From contig NZ_CVRT01000053.1 of the NCBI RefSeq assembly GCF_001261915.1, positions 26,383 through 90,382 of the forward strand: a stretch of 64,000 nt of DNA, in the 5' to 3' direction. The translations under genes were made by a program, and so were the position numbers. Below are positions 1-8,897 of this stretch, in pieces. The notes below the pieces were generated by a model that saw only the letters and a list, made by a program, of their open reading frames with translations, searched no databases and was not told the origin of the DNA. The stretch is from Halorubrum sp. SD626R. Its GTDB lineage: Archaea > Halobacteriota > Halobacteria > Halobacteriales > Haloferacaceae. Numbering within the stretch: position 1 is the stretch's first letter; each line of letters begins with the position of its first letter.

Positions 1-30
1 CTTAAGGGTGTAACAGGTGACGTTCAGGGT

Positions 31-966
31 ATGAGCGATCAGGAGCAAGCGGACGCGGCCGAGGACGCCGACGAGGCCGAGACCGAAGCCGAGACCGAGA
101 GCGCCGGACTGGCGGACGGCGACTTCGTGCGGGTCGCGTACACGATCCGAACGGCCGACGACGGCCGGGTCATCGACACCACCGACGAGGAGACCGCCGA
201 GGAGGCCGAGATCGACACCGAAGAGCACGAGTTCGAGCCGCGCGTCATCGCGCTCGGCGCCGGCCACGTCTTCCCGGCCGTCGACGAGGCGTTCGTCGGC
301 GCCGAGGTCGGCGACGAGGGCGTCGTCGACGTGCCCGCCGAGGACGCGTTCGGCGCGTACGACCCCGACGAGGTCGAGACGGTCAAGGCCGACAGGATCC
401 CCGAGGACAGCCGGTACCCCGGCGCGCAGGTCCAGATCGACAACCAGCAGGGGTACCTCGAAACGATCATCGGCGGCCGCGCCCGGGTCGACTTCAACCA
501 CCCGCTGGCCGGCGAGGACCTCGAGTACGAGTACGAGATCCTCGAGAAGATCGACGACCGCGAGCAGCAGGCCGCCGGCATGCTCGGGATGCACCTCCAG
601 GAGGCGCCCGAGGTCCGCATCGAGACCGTCACCGAGGAGGAGGAGACGGTCACCGAAGACGACGACGGCGAGGAGACCGTCGAGACCGAGGAAGTCGAGA
701 AGGACGTGCTGTACGTGACGGCCACGCAGGCGATGCAGATGAACCAGCAGTGGATGTTCCAGAAACAGCAGATCGCGCAGGACCTCATGAGCCGGCTCGA
801 CCTCGACCGCGTCGTGGTCGAGGAGGTCATCGAGGGCGGCGGGATGGGCGGCCTCGGCGGTATGATGGGCGGCATGGGCGGCGCCGGCGCGGGCGACATC
901 GAGGACGCGCTCGAAGACGTCGACGTCGACGCCGACGAGATCGTCGACGAGCTCGACGAGGAGTAA
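31..966 (+). CDS. FKBP-type peptidyl-prolyl cis-trans isomerase
   Basis: This is a cytoplasmic prolyl isomerase and chaperone of the SlyD-like archaeal FKBP class. After an acidic leader of about 28 residues, the FKBP domain spans roughly residues 29-175, with an insert-in-flap segment in the middle and the hallmark DFNHPLAG at 154-161. A charged C-terminal extension follows (175-311), including a Gly/Met-rich stretch at about 269-287 and an acidic tail. The tail resembles the Gly/Met-rich ends of chaperonins and may bind clients; that is an inference. At 311 residues it is longer than bacterial SlyD, as is usual in haloarchaea. The ATG at 31 is the first in frame, with only 30 bases visible upstream. 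Confidence 0.93.
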   Translation: MSDQEQADAAEDADEAETEAETESAGLADGDFVRVAYTIRTADDGRVIDTTDEETAEEAEIDTEEHEFEPRVIALGAGHVFPAVDEAFVGAEVGDEGVVDVPAEDAFGAYDPDEVETVKADRIPEDSRYPGAQVQIDNQQGYLETIIGGRARVDFNHPLAGEDLEYEYEILEKIDDREQQAAGMLGMHLQEAPEVRIETVTEEEETVTEDDDGEETVETEEVEKDVLYVTATQAMQMNQQWMFQKQQIAQDLMSRLDLDRVVVEEVIEGGGMGGLGGMMGGMGGAGAGDIEDALEDVDVDADEIVDELDEE

Positions 967-1083
967 CGCTCGATCCGCGGCCTCCCGACCCGAGGAAGAT
1001 CGATCCCTTTTGAACGACGCTCGACCCAGCCAGAGACATGGAACGCGACCGGGCGACCGAAAGGGACGCGGAGGGCGGCTGAG

Positions 1084-1344
1084 ATGGAGATCGAACGCGC
1101 GCGCGACGACCTTGTCGTCGCCGCGAGCGCCGGGGCGGCGACGATCGCGGTCGCGCTGCTGTCCGGCGTCGTCGGCGTCGTCGAGGTGGGGACGCTACCG
1201 ACGCTCGCCCCGCTCGCGGTGTACGCCGTCTACCTCTTCTCGCGGAAGGGCGGTCCGTACGGGACGCTCGACGAGCCGCGGAACTGGGGAATCGCCGCTG
1301 TGCTCGCGGGCGTGGCGGTCGTCGCCGCGAGCGCGGCGCTGTGA
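1084..1344 (+). CDS. small haloarchaeal membrane protein
   Basis: An 86-residue protein with three probable hydrophobic segments (about 11-30, 36-52 and 68-86) separated by a short charged loop containing RKGGPYGTLDEPRNWG. There is no recognisable enzymatic motif. It looks like one of the many small conserved integral membrane proteins of haloarchaea. It follows the FKBP gene by about 120 bases on the same strand and converges with the KaiC-like gene downstream. Function unknown. Confidence 0.7.
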   Translation: MEIERARDDLVVAASAGAATIAVALLSGVVGVVEVGTLPTLAPLAVYAVYLFSRKGGPYGTLDEPRNWGIAAVLAGVAVVAASAAL

Positions 1345-1370
1345 TTCGGAGCGAGGGACGCGCGGCCGCG

Positions 1371-1991
1371 TTACGCGATGTCCCGGCTCGTGTCGACCGA
1401 CACAGAGTCGGTGAGCTTCAGCTTGAGCGGCTCCTCTAACGCCGCGCCGCCGCGGAACTTGGGCACGACGAGGCGGTTCGCGATCTCGGTTCCGGTCACG
1501 GTGGTGCGGAGGTCGAAAACGACGTCCGCGACCTGTTCGGTGACGATTCGGTTCCGGTCCGCCGCCGCGCCCTTGAGCGCGTGGAGGACCGCGAGCCCGT
1601 CGGCGTCGTTGACGTGCCGACGGAGCTCGCCGAGGAACTCGCCGTACCCCTCGCGGTCGCCGGCCTCCAGCGGTCCCACGGAGTCGACGACGACCGTTCC
1701 CTCGTCGGGAAGCTCCGCGGCCGCGTCCAGTACGGTCCCGAACGGATCGTCACCCGTCGCGTCCCGGACGACCCTCTCGTCGTCCCCGTCGTCGAGCGTG
1801 AGGCTCGCCTCCACCGCGTCGGCCGAGCGCACCGTCGTCAGGTATCGACACTCCCGGACCCGCGAGAACCGGTCCAGGATGAGCTCCGACTGACTGGCGG
1901 GGTCGGCCGTCAGCGCGACGAGGCTGCCGCTCGGGATCCCGCCGCCGAACTCCCTGTCCAGCACCGAGACCCCCGTCGGGAGCGGCTCCAT
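1371..1991 (-). CDS. degenerate KaiC/RadA-like P-loop fold protein
   Basis: A 206-residue protein of the RecA-superfamily (KaiC/GvpD/RAD55-like) group found in haloarchaea. It opens with the family pattern LPTGVSVLDREFGGGIPSG, but the following P-loop reads ADPASQSE where GxxGxGK[ST] is expected, so the Walker A lysine is missing and ATP hydrolysis is unlikely. VVVDSVGPLE near the middle takes the place of Walker B. The ATG at 1991 is chosen because the domain begins there; the open frame extends further upstream but would overlap the neighbouring gene. It lies 74 bases downstream of a MinD/ParA-like ATPase on the same strand, so the two may work together. Confidence 0.75.
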   Translation of the reverse strand: MEPLPTGVSVLDREFGGGIPSGSLVALTADPASQSELILDRFSRVRECRYLTTVRSADAVEASLTLDDGDDERVVRDATGDDPFGTVLDAAAELPDEGTVVVDSVGPLEAGDREGYGEFLGELRRHVNDADGLAVLHALKGAAADRNRIVTEQVADVVFDLRTTVTGTEIANRLVVPKFRGGAALEEPLKLKLTDSVSVDTSRDIA

Positions 1992-2065
1992 ACGAGCACT
2001 GCCGTCTCCGGAGGTTTGGCTCTGTCGGTGCCCGCCGATCGGCGGATCGGCGTCGAGGTCGACGG

Positions 2066-2737
2066 TCACGCGACGCGCCACCGTTCCGCCCCGTGCTCGC
2101 GAGCGAGTCGCCTCGCGAGGTCGTCGTACGCCGATTCGACCGACGGGTCCGAGAGCGGTGCCGGCGCCGCGGACGGGATCCGACCCAGCACGGGGCAACC
2201 GAGCAGGTCGGCCACCGGCTCCGGGACGGACGACGCGCGGACGGCGACGACGCCGAGCGGCGGACAGTCGAGCCGCCGCGCGACCGCGGCCGTCTTGACG
2301 GCGTCGCGCAGGGCCGACCGCCGGAGCGGCGTCACGAGGAGCGACCGGTCGGCGGCGCGGAGCGGGGCCGCGGCGTCCGGCGACGCGCCCGCCGGGCAGT
2401 CGAGGAGCGTCGGCGCGTCGTCGGGGACCGCGTTCCGGAGCGCCTCAAACGTCGGGGCGGGGTCGACGGTCTCGGCGTCGTCCGGCGCGGCGATCACCGC
2501 GGGGCCCGAGCGGTCCGGCGAGAATCCGTCACGAGCCGCGTCGACGACGGTTCTGCCGTCGTTTCCGCCGGTCGCGGCGCCGTCGCTCGTCTCGGACGCC
2601 AGTCGGGCGAGGTTCGGGAGGTCCCAGTCGGCGTCGACCGCGACCGCGAGCTCGCCCCGCCGCGACAGCGCCCGGGCGAGCCCGAGGGTCGTGGTCGTCT
2701 TCCCGCTGCCGCCCTTGCCGCCGGCGACTGCGATCAC
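2066..2737 (-). CDS. MinD/ParA-like ATPase
   Basis: A 223-residue deviant-Walker ATPase of the MinD/ParA/Mrp group. Residues 6-15 read GGKGGSGKTT, containing the signature lysine of this class, followed by VDADWDLPNL, which holds the switch I aspartate, and LLDCPAG in the Walker B position. Such proteins bind membranes or DNA and position cargo in the cell. The C-terminus is short and has no obvious amphipathic membrane-targeting helix, so the cargo cannot be told. It is the first gene of a probable two-gene unit with the degenerate KaiC-like gene. Confidence 0.85.
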   Translation of the reverse strand: MIAVAGGKGGSGKTTTTLGLARALSRRGELAVAVDADWDLPNLARLASETSDGAATGGNDGRTVVDAARDGFSPDRSGPAVIAAPDDAETVDPAPTFEALRNAVPDDAPTLLDCPAGASPDAAAPLRAADRSLLVTPLRRSALRDAVKTAAVARRLDCPPLGVVAVRASSVPEPVADLLGCPVLGRIPSAAPAPLSDPSVESAYDDLARRLAREHGAERWRVA

Positions 2738-2799
2738 GCGCCGGACTGCGTCGCTATGTGTGAAAAAGAAGTGGATGCGACGGTCCGTCGGGTCGGCCG

Positions 2800-3192
2800 T
2801 CAGTCCTGACAGCAGCCGCCGGCCTCGCCGCCGAAGTCGACCGCGAGGGGTTCCGAGATGGCCTCGTTGACCGTCTCGAGGGTGTCGTTCAGCTCCTCTT
2901 GCGCGTCGAGGAACTCCCGCATGACCGGCATCGAGTGGAGCTCGTCCTGCGCCGCCTGCACCTTCTGGAGCCCCGAGTTCGTCGCCTGTCCGGTCTCTCG
3001 GGCCTGCATGAACTCCGCGCGGAGCTGCTCGAACTCGTCGATCTTCGCCTGAACCTCCTCGTCGCGCTGGACCGCTTCGCGCGCCTCTTCGAATCGCTCG
3101 TACTCCTGCGTCTGGGCGATCCGATCGCCGAGCTGGCGGCCGAGGTCCTCGATAGTCGCCTGTTCGTCGGGAGAGGCGTGTTCGACGCTCAT
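2800..3192 (-). CDS. YlbF/YmcA-family (DUF964) protein
   Basis: A 130-residue, mostly helical and coiled-coil protein of the YlbF family. In Bacillus these proteins form a complex that supports RNase Y-dependent RNA processing; the archaeal role is unknown. The family pattern is seen in LGDRIAQTQEYERFEEA and the central run of heptads. The C-terminus ends GGCCQD, a vicinal cysteine pair that could bind a metal or a cluster. The start at 3192 (MSVEHASPDEQ) is preferred over an upstream ATG because the extra 39 residues are Arg/Ser-rich and look untranslated. Confidence 0.8.
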   Translation of the reverse strand: MSVEHASPDEQATIEDLGRQLGDRIAQTQEYERFEEAREAVQRDEEVQAKIDEFEQLRAEFMQARETGQATNSGLQKVQAAQDELHSMPVMREFLDAQEELNDTLETVNEAISEPLAVDFGGEAGGCCQD

Positions 3193-3274
3193 GGCTGTTC
3201 TTCGAGACGAACCGGTTTCAACCTGCCGGAGCCGGGGGCGCTCCCCGGGATCGGTCCCGGGTCTTCCGGCTCGT

Positions 3275-3928
3275 TCACTCGATCTGCGACTCCACGAACG
3301 CGACGACATCGGTCAGTTCCTCCTGACCGATCCCGTGGCCGCCCGGGTAGCTGCCGCGGGTGACAGCGACCCCAATCTCCTCGAAGCGGTCGGCGGCGGC
3401 GGCCGAGCGCGACTCGGGGATCACGCGGTCACCGGCCCCGGCGCCGACGAACACCGGCTTGCCCTCGATCCCGTCGGGTTCGAGGTCGGCGTGGGCGTCC
3501 GCGAGGTAGCCGTGGAGCGCGACGACCCACGCGTAGCGGTCCGGCGCCTCCAAGACGAGCGAGAGGCTCGTGATCGCGCCCTGGCTGAAGCCGAGCAGGC
3601 CGATCCGGTCGGGGTCGAGGGCGTACGCCTCCGTCGCGGCGTCGACGCTCTCGGCGACCAAGTTGAGGCTGCGTCGGAAGTCGGCCGCGTCCGGCTGACT
3701 CGATTCGAGGCCGCCGGCCGAGAGGTCGAGCTCGTACCACGTGTACCCGCCCTGCAGCGGGTCGGGCGCTCGAAGGCTGATCACGTGCAGGTCGTCCGGG
3801 AGGTGTCGCGCGACGGGCAGCAGGTCTTCCTCGTCGGCGCCGCGGCCGTGGAGCACGAAGACGGCGGGCGCGTTCTCGGGGGCGTCGTCGGGGGCGACGT
3901 GGACGTGTTCCAGCGGAATGTCGCTCAT
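3275..3928 (-). CDS. alpha/beta-hydrolase, phospholipase/carboxylesterase family
   Basis: A 217-residue serine esterase of the carboxylesterase/YpfH type. VLHGRGADEEDL at about 25-36 forms the oxyanion region, GFSQG carries the nucleophile Ser115, and PGGHG provides His198; the acid is probably the Asp in FVGAGAGDRVIP. No signal peptide is seen, so the enzyme should be cytoplasmic. It probably hydrolyses short-chain acyl esters or thioesters, with substrate unknown. It is transcribed away from dph2. Confidence 0.85.
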   Translation of the reverse strand: MSDIPLEHVHVAPDDAPENAPAVFVLHGRGADEEDLLPVARHLPDDLHVISLRAPDPLQGGYTWYELDLSAGGLESSQPDAADFRRSLNLVAESVDAATEAYALDPDRIGLLGFSQGAITSLSLVLEAPDRYAWVVALHGYLADAHADLEPDGIEGKPVFVGAGAGDRVIPESRSAAAADRFEEIGVAVTRGSYPGGHGIGQEELTDVVAFVESQIE

Positions 3929-4060
3929 GGCTCCCCGGTTCGTCGGCTCGGGGGTTGTATCCGTCGGCCGCGGCAGGGTTCGACCGCACTCGATCCCGAA
4001 CGATCACGAGAATGACCGCCGAGCGCGCCGTTTAACCGTCCCCCCGCGTAAATCGAGTTC

Positions 4061-5104
4061 ATGAGCGGCTCCACGGAAGGCGACCTCACCAAGACGGGGA
4101 TGGCCCTGAAACACGACCGCGAGTGGGACTACGAACTCGACCGGATCGTCGAGGCCATCGAGGAACGCGACGCCTCCAAGGTCGGCCTCCAGTTCCCCGA
4201 GGGGCTCAAGCGCCGCGGCCCGAAGGTCGCCGACGACCTCCGAGAGGTCGCGCCCGACGACGTCACCTTCATGCTCTCCGGCCAGCCCTGCTACGGCGCC
4301 TGCGACCTCGACACCTACCTGATGCGCCGGACGGACGTGTTCGTCCACTTCGGCCACACGCCGATGAAGGAGTCCGACAGCATCGTCTACGTCCCGCTGT
4401 TCTCGAACGTCGACCCGTTCCCGATCATGGAGGACGCGCTGGCGGAAGAGCTCGACGACCCCGAGGAGAACCCCGATGTCGGCCTCGTCACCACGGCCCA
4501 GCATATGAACCGGTTCGAGGAGATGACCGACTGGTTAGAAGAGCGCGGCTACGAGGTCCACACCCGACGCGGCGACGACCGGCTCACCAAGGAGGGGCAG
4601 GTGCTCGGCTGCAACTACGCCTCCGCCGATATTCCGGCCGATCAGGTGCTGTACGTCGGCGGGGGGAAGTTCCACCCAGTCGGGCTCGCGATGGAGCACC
4701 CGGAGAAGCGCGTGGTCATCGCCGACCCCGTCAACAACGCGGTCTCGGTCGCCGAGCACGACCAGTTCCTCAAGCAGCGCTACGCCTCCGTCCACAAGGC
4801 GATGGGCGCCGAGAAGTGGGGCGTCATCTTCTGTACGAAGATCGGGCAGGGACGCTGGGAGACGGCCCAGGAGATCGTCGAGAACAACGAGAACGCCTAC
4901 CTGATCACGATGGACGAGGTGACGCCGGACCGCCTCCGGAACTTCGACATGGACGCGTTCGTCAACACCGGCTGCCCCCGGATCACGACCGACGACGGCC
5001 CGCGGTTCCACAAGCCGATGCTGACGCCCGGCGAGTACGAGGCCGCCATCGGCGAGAAGCCGCTCGACTCGATCGAGTTCGACACGTTCCACGACACCTG
5101 GTAG
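4061..5104 (+). CDS. dph2: diphthamide synthase, 2-(3-amino-3-carboxypropyl)histidine synthase
   Basis: Dph2 is a non-canonical radical SAM enzyme that transfers the 3-amino-3-carboxypropyl group of SAM to a histidine of elongation factor 2, the first step of diphthamide formation. The 347-residue protein has the expected three-domain layout. Cysteines likely to hold the 4Fe-4S cluster lie in CYGACD (77 and 81), LGCNYAS (184) and NTGCPR (305). A TATA-like tttaac at 4031-4036 sits about 28 nt before the ATG, consistent with a leaderless message. Presence of the gene implies that EF-2 carries diphthamide. Confidence 0.93.
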   Translation: MSGSTEGDLTKTGMALKHDREWDYELDRIVEAIEERDASKVGLQFPEGLKRRGPKVADDLREVAPDDVTFMLSGQPCYGACDLDTYLMRRTDVFVHFGHTPMKESDSIVYVPLFSNVDPFPIMEDALAEELDDPEENPDVGLVTTAQHMNRFEEMTDWLEERGYEVHTRRGDDRLTKEGQVLGCNYASADIPADQVLYVGGGKFHPVGLAMEHPEKRVVIADPVNNAVSVAEHDQFLKQRYASVHKAMGAEKWGVIFCTKIGQGRWETAQEIVENNENAYLITMDEVTPDRLRNFDMDAFVNTGCPRITTDDGPRFHKPMLTPGEYEAAIGEKPLDSIEFDTFHDTW

Positions 5105-5131
5105 CGCGGCCGCAGCCGCTCGGTTCCGTTT

Positions 5132-5575
5132 CTACCGCACCGCGTCCTCGACGTAGTCGACCGCCTCGACGGGGGTTTCGACCGCCTCCACGCCGGCCGC
5201 GTCGTGCGTGTCGAGCCCCGCCACCGGGCGGCCCTGCGCGAGCGCCATCCCGATCTCCGAGAGCGTGCCGTGCGAGCCGTCGACCGCGACCGCGGCGTCC
5301 CCGTTCATGACCACGAGCGCGTTGCGCGCGTGGCCCATCCCCGTCGCGATCGGTACCGTGACGTGCGGGTTGGCGTCCGCCCGACGGTCGGTCGGGAGGA
5401 TGCCGATCGTCTCCCCCCCGGCCTCCCGCGCCCCGCGACAGACCGCTTCCATCACGCCGCCGAGGCCGCCGCAGACGACCGCGTGGCCCCGGTTCGCGAG
5501 CGTTGTTCCCAGATCTTCGGCGACCGCAGCCGTCGCTGACGAGACCGAACTGCCGCCGATGACGCTGACGCGCAT
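5132..5575 (-). CDS. LOG/SLOG-family putative nucleotide-binding protein
   Basis: A 147-residue Rossmann-like protein of the TIGR00725 / lysine-decarboxylase-like (LOG) superfamily. It shows VSVIGGSS at the N-terminus, CGGLGGVMEAVCRGA at about 35-49, RN at 84-85 and GSHGTLSEI at 100-108, which replaces the usual PGGxGTxxE. LOG proteins release cytokinin-like bases from nucleotides; members of this short group may only bind nucleotides. The start at 5575 begins exactly at the beta strand of the fold and lies about 25 nt from a strong TATA box on the minus strand. Confidence 0.8.
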   Translation of the reverse strand: MRVSVIGGSSVSSATAAVAEDLGTTLANRGHAVVCGGLGGVMEAVCRGAREAGGETIGILPTDRRADANPHVTVPIATGMGHARNALVVMNGDAAVAVDGSHGTLSEIGMALAQGRPVAGLDTHDAAGVEAVETPVEAVDYVEDAVR

Positions 5576-5669
5576 ACCGCGGGACGGGCGGCGGATGTAT
5601 ATAAAAGAGCCGACGGTCACGACGGAGCGGTGGTGAAACCCTTTTAACTGCTGGGCGACTCCGGACTGT
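5576..5669. promoter_or_regulatory. divergent promoter region, LOG-like gene and HAD gene
   Basis: These 94 bases separate two divergent genes. The minus strand carries a TATA box (+ strand tatataaaag, about 5597-5607) about 25 nt upstream of the ATG at 5575. The plus strand carries cttttaac at 5641-5648, about 25 nt upstream of the ATG at 5670, preceded by a purine-rich BRE-like gaaac. Both spacings leave almost no 5' untranslated region, as is common in haloarchaea. Neither promoter has been shown experimentally. Confidence 0.6.
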
Positions 5670-6326
5670 ATGACGTACGATACCGTCGTGTTCGACAACG
5701 ACGGTGTCCTCGTGGGCCGCACGCGCTTCGACGTGCTCCGGGACGCAACCCGGAACGCGTTCGAGGAGTGCGGCATCGAGGAGCCCGATCCGGACGACGT
5801 AGAGCGCATGACCATCGGTGCGACCCCCGGCAGCGTGGGGACCGTCTGTCAGACGTACGACCTCGATCCGGGGTCGTTCTGGCGGACCCGCGACGACGTG
5901 GTCTCGAAGGCCCAACAGCAGGAGGCGCGCGAGGGGCGCAAGACCCCGTACGACGACCTCGACGAGCTGGAGGACCTCGACGTGGAGATGGGAATCGTCT
6001 CCTCGAACCAGCAGGCGACGGTCGATTTCCTCGTGGAGCACTTCGACGGCTTCGAGCGGTTCGGTGCCGCCTACGGCCGCGAGCCCACGATCCACTCGCT
6101 CCAGCTCCGCAAGCCGAACCCCCACTACATCGAGCAGGCGCTCGGCGACCTCGACGCCGGCAACGCCCTGTTCGTCGGCGACAACGAGTCCGACGTGCGC
6201 GCGGCCGAGAACGCCGGGATCGACTCCGCGTTCATCCGTCGCCCCCACCGCCGCGACTGGGAGCTGAACGTCTGGCCGACTTGGGAGATCGAGCGGCTCT
6301 CCGACCTGCACGACATCGTCGGGTGA
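5670..6326 (+). CDS. HAD-superfamily hydrolase
   Basis: A 218-residue haloacid-dehalogenase-like phosphatase. Motif I is VVFDNDGVL (nucleophile Asp9, acid/base Asp11), motif II is the serine in MGIVSSNQ, motif III is the lysine in LRKPNP, and motif IV is FVGDNESD. The alpha-helical cap between motifs I and II (about 15-85) marks it as subclass I, similar to phosphoglycolate phosphatase or beta-phosphoglucomutase, but the substrate cannot be read from sequence. Its own promoter lies in the divergent region upstream. Confidence 0.88.
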   Translation: MTYDTVVFDNDGVLVGRTRFDVLRDATRNAFEECGIEEPDPDDVERMTIGATPGSVGTVCQTYDLDPGSFWRTRDDVVSKAQQQEAREGRKTPYDDLDELEDLDVEMGIVSSNQQATVDFLVEHFDGFERFGAAYGREPTIHSLQLRKPNPHYIEQALGDLDAGNALFVGDNESDVRAAENAGIDSAFIRRPHRRDWELNVWPTWEIERLSDLHDIVG

Positions 6327-6396
6327 GGCGGGATCGACCGACGCGCGTCGGTCGGAACGCCCCGCGGCCGCCCCGCTCTCTCAAGGTTTAACTCCG

Positions 6397-8781
6397 ATGG
6401 GGAGCTACGGCGTCACAGTGACCGACCCCCCGCCGTGGGCCGACATCTTCGGCCACGCAGAGCCGTATCCGGAGCAGGCCGACGGGATCGACGCCGCCGT
6501 CGACGCCGCCGAGGACGGCGGCTTCCTCGCCTTGGAGGGCGCGTGCGGGACTGGCAAGACGATGCTCGCGCTCACCGCCGGGCTCGACCGCGTCCGCGAT
6601 CCGGACTCCGACTTCGAGCGCGTCTTCGTCCTCACGAGCGTCAAACAGCAGCTCCGACAGTTCGAGACGGACCTGCGGACGATAAACGACGACCTCCCGA
6701 GCGACTTCGACCCGGTCTCCGGCCTGACGCTAGTCGGGAAGGCCGACGTCTGCCCCTACGCCCGCGAGAACCGCGGCGGGATCGACCGCGAGAACGTGTA
6801 CGAGCGCTGCGAGGGGCTCCGCGAGCGCACCCGGAACCTCGTCGGCGACGGCGGCGCGACGACGACGTCGAACCTCGTGAGCGAGGCGCGGAGCCAGCAG
6901 GTGGGACTGATGGACTCGGGACGCGATGCCGGCTCGCCCGGCGACGACGCCGACGCCGCCGACTACCTCTCCGTGGACGGCGAGCCGACCCCCTACCGGC
7001 CGGACACCGAGGAGTTCGAGGGGACCGAGTTCTGCCCGTTCTACGCCGGCTTCCTCGATGACCTCCCCGAAGACGGCGATCCCGCGGAGGCCGTCCCGTT
7101 CGACGTGACGGAGCTCGGCCACGTCGACAGCGACGAACTGGTCCGGCTCGCCGCCGGCCACGGCTCCTGTCCGCACTCGATCATGGGCGCGCTCGTCCCC
7201 GAGGTCGAGGTTGTCATCGGCAACTACTACCACGCGTTCGACCCGGTGACGACCGGCACGTTCACCGGTGCGCTCTTAGACGACGCGACGTTCGTCGTCT
7301 GCGACGAGGCGCACATGCTCGAACCGCGCGTCCGCGACCTCGTGAGCGACGCGGTCGCCGACGCCAGCCTCCGCGACGCCGAGAACGAACTCACCCGCGT
7401 CGTCCAGCCGCTCTCATTCGAATCGGCAGGCGCCGAGTCGGACGACGCCGAACTCGTGCGCGGCGAACTGGAAGACGCGGACGTGACCGTCGAGGAGATC
7501 GATTCCGTCCGGGAGTTCTACGCCGACCTCCGCGGCGAGCTCGACAGGCGGGTGACCGAACGGCTCGACCGCGAGCGCCCCGACTGGCGGGCGTCGATGC
7601 GCGAACTCGACGACGACGAGATCGCCCTCCGGGACCCGGAGGAGCCGGCCGAGGACGAGATCACGGCGTGGGCGAAGCGCGAGGGGTACGGCGACCGCGT
7701 CTGGGCGCGCGCACAGCAGGTCGGCGCGGTCGTCAAGCGCGCGCTCGACTCGCTGGAGGAGGAGGACAAGCAGCGGGCCGCGCCCGGCGTCGGGCGCACC
7801 CTCAACGCCTGGTACCGCGAGGACCACGAGGAGTTCTTCCGGGCGATCGACCTGGAACGGACGTGGGACGAGACGGAACCGCCGGACTCGTGGCGGCGCG
7901 CGTACAACGCGAGCCTCGCGCTGTACAACTGCCTCCCGAGCGAGCCGATCGGCGACCGGCTCGCCGAGTTCGGCGGCGGTGTCCTCATGAGCGCGACGCT
8001 GGAGCCGATGGACGTGTTCCGCGAGGTGACCGGGCTCGACCACCTCGAAGCGCGGGGACGGCCCGTCGTCGAGCGGACGTACGGCCTATCCTTCCCCGAA
8101 CCGAACCGCGCGAGCTTCGCGGTCGACGCGCCCAAATTCACCCACCAGAACCGCGGCGCGCCGGACGAGGAGAACGACACCCGCCTCGCGTACCTCGACG
8201 CAACGGCGACGGTGGCGGCCCACGAGAGTAACGTCCTCGTCGGCACGCCGAGCTACGCGGAGGCGACGTGGATGGCGGAGTCGCTCGCGGAGCGGCTGGA
8301 CAAGCCCGTCCTGCTCGACGAGTCCTCCGGCGACCGGGCCACGGAGTCGCTGAAGGACGACTTCTTCGCCGGCGAGGGGAAGGTGCTCGTGACGAGCCTC
8401 CGCGGGACGCTCACGGAGGGCGTCGACTACCGCGGGGACCGCCTGTCGGCCGCCGTGGTCTGTGGCGTCCCGATCATCAACACGGCGCGACCGCGGACCC
8501 GAGCCGTGATAACCGCCTACGACCGCCGGTTCGACTCCGGGTTCGAGACCGCGCTCACGGTGCCGGCGGTGCGGAAGGCCCGACAGGCCGTCGGTCGGGT
8601 CATCCGCGGCCCGGAGGAACGCGGGGTTCGCGTCCTGCTCGACGCGCGGTACGCCCGGGAGTCGTGGAACAGCGTCCGAGAGTACCTCCCGGAACACGAG
8701 CGCGAGGAGTACCAGCCCGTGAGCCCGGACATGCTCGGACTCGCGCTCGATCGGTTCGAACGCCGAGCCGGCGGCGACTGA
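6397..8781 (+). CDS. XPD/DinG-type Fe-S DNA helicase
   Basis: A 794-residue superfamily 2 helicase of the Rad3/XPD/DinG branch, which unwinds DNA 5' to 3' in repair. Walker A is GACGTGKT at 48-55 and the DEAH box is at 303-306. Four cysteines suited to the 4Fe-4S cluster occur at 119, 138, 213 and 258, spread more widely than in XPD because of an acidic insertion. Motif VI is QAVGRVIRG near the C-terminus. Residues about 330-470 form the Arch-like helical insertion. It could be annotated as either XPD or DinG-like; the cysteine cluster is shared by both. Confidence 0.88.
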   Translation: MGSYGVTVTDPPPWADIFGHAEPYPEQADGIDAAVDAAEDGGFLALEGACGTGKTMLALTAGLDRVRDPDSDFERVFVLTSVKQQLRQFETDLRTINDDLPSDFDPVSGLTLVGKADVCPYARENRGGIDRENVYERCEGLRERTRNLVGDGGATTTSNLVSEARSQQVGLMDSGRDAGSPGDDADAADYLSVDGEPTPYRPDTEEFEGTEFCPFYAGFLDDLPEDGDPAEAVPFDVTELGHVDSDELVRLAAGHGSCPHSIMGALVPEVEVVIGNYYHAFDPVTTGTFTGALLDDATFVVCDEAHMLEPRVRDLVSDAVADASLRDAENELTRVVQPLSFESAGAESDDAELVRGELEDADVTVEEIDSVREFYADLRGELDRRVTERLDRERPDWRASMRELDDDEIALRDPEEPAEDEITAWAKREGYGDRVWARAQQVGAVVKRALDSLEEEDKQRAAPGVGRTLNAWYREDHEEFFRAIDLERTWDETEPPDSWRRAYNASLALYNCLPSEPIGDRLAEFGGGVLMSATLEPMDVFREVTGLDHLEARGRPVVERTYGLSFPEPNRASFAVDAPKFTHQNRGAPDEENDTRLAYLDATATVAAHESNVLVGTPSYAEATWMAESLAERLDKPVLLDESSGDRATESLKDDFFAGEGKVLVTSLRGTLTEGVDYRGDRLSAAVVCGVPIINTARPRTRAVITAYDRRFDSGFETALTVPAVRKARQAVGRVIRGPEERGVRVLLDARYARESWNSVREYLPEHEREEYQPVSPDMLGLALDRFERRAGGD

Positions 8782-8897
8782 GCGCTGGCGGCTCCGGTCG
8801 ATCTCGGCGGCGAGCGTCCCGATACCGCCGGATAACGTCTCGTTTAACCGCGGGTACGGTGCGTGTAACTACGTCGGAAAAGGCCGTGGCGACGTTC

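Noticed and set aside
7414..8043. Long antisense open frame opposite the helicase gene, and many like it
   Set aside because: High-GC DNA leaves several frames open. The translation is Arg/Val/Leu-biased without domain structure, and the helicase on the other strand is certain.
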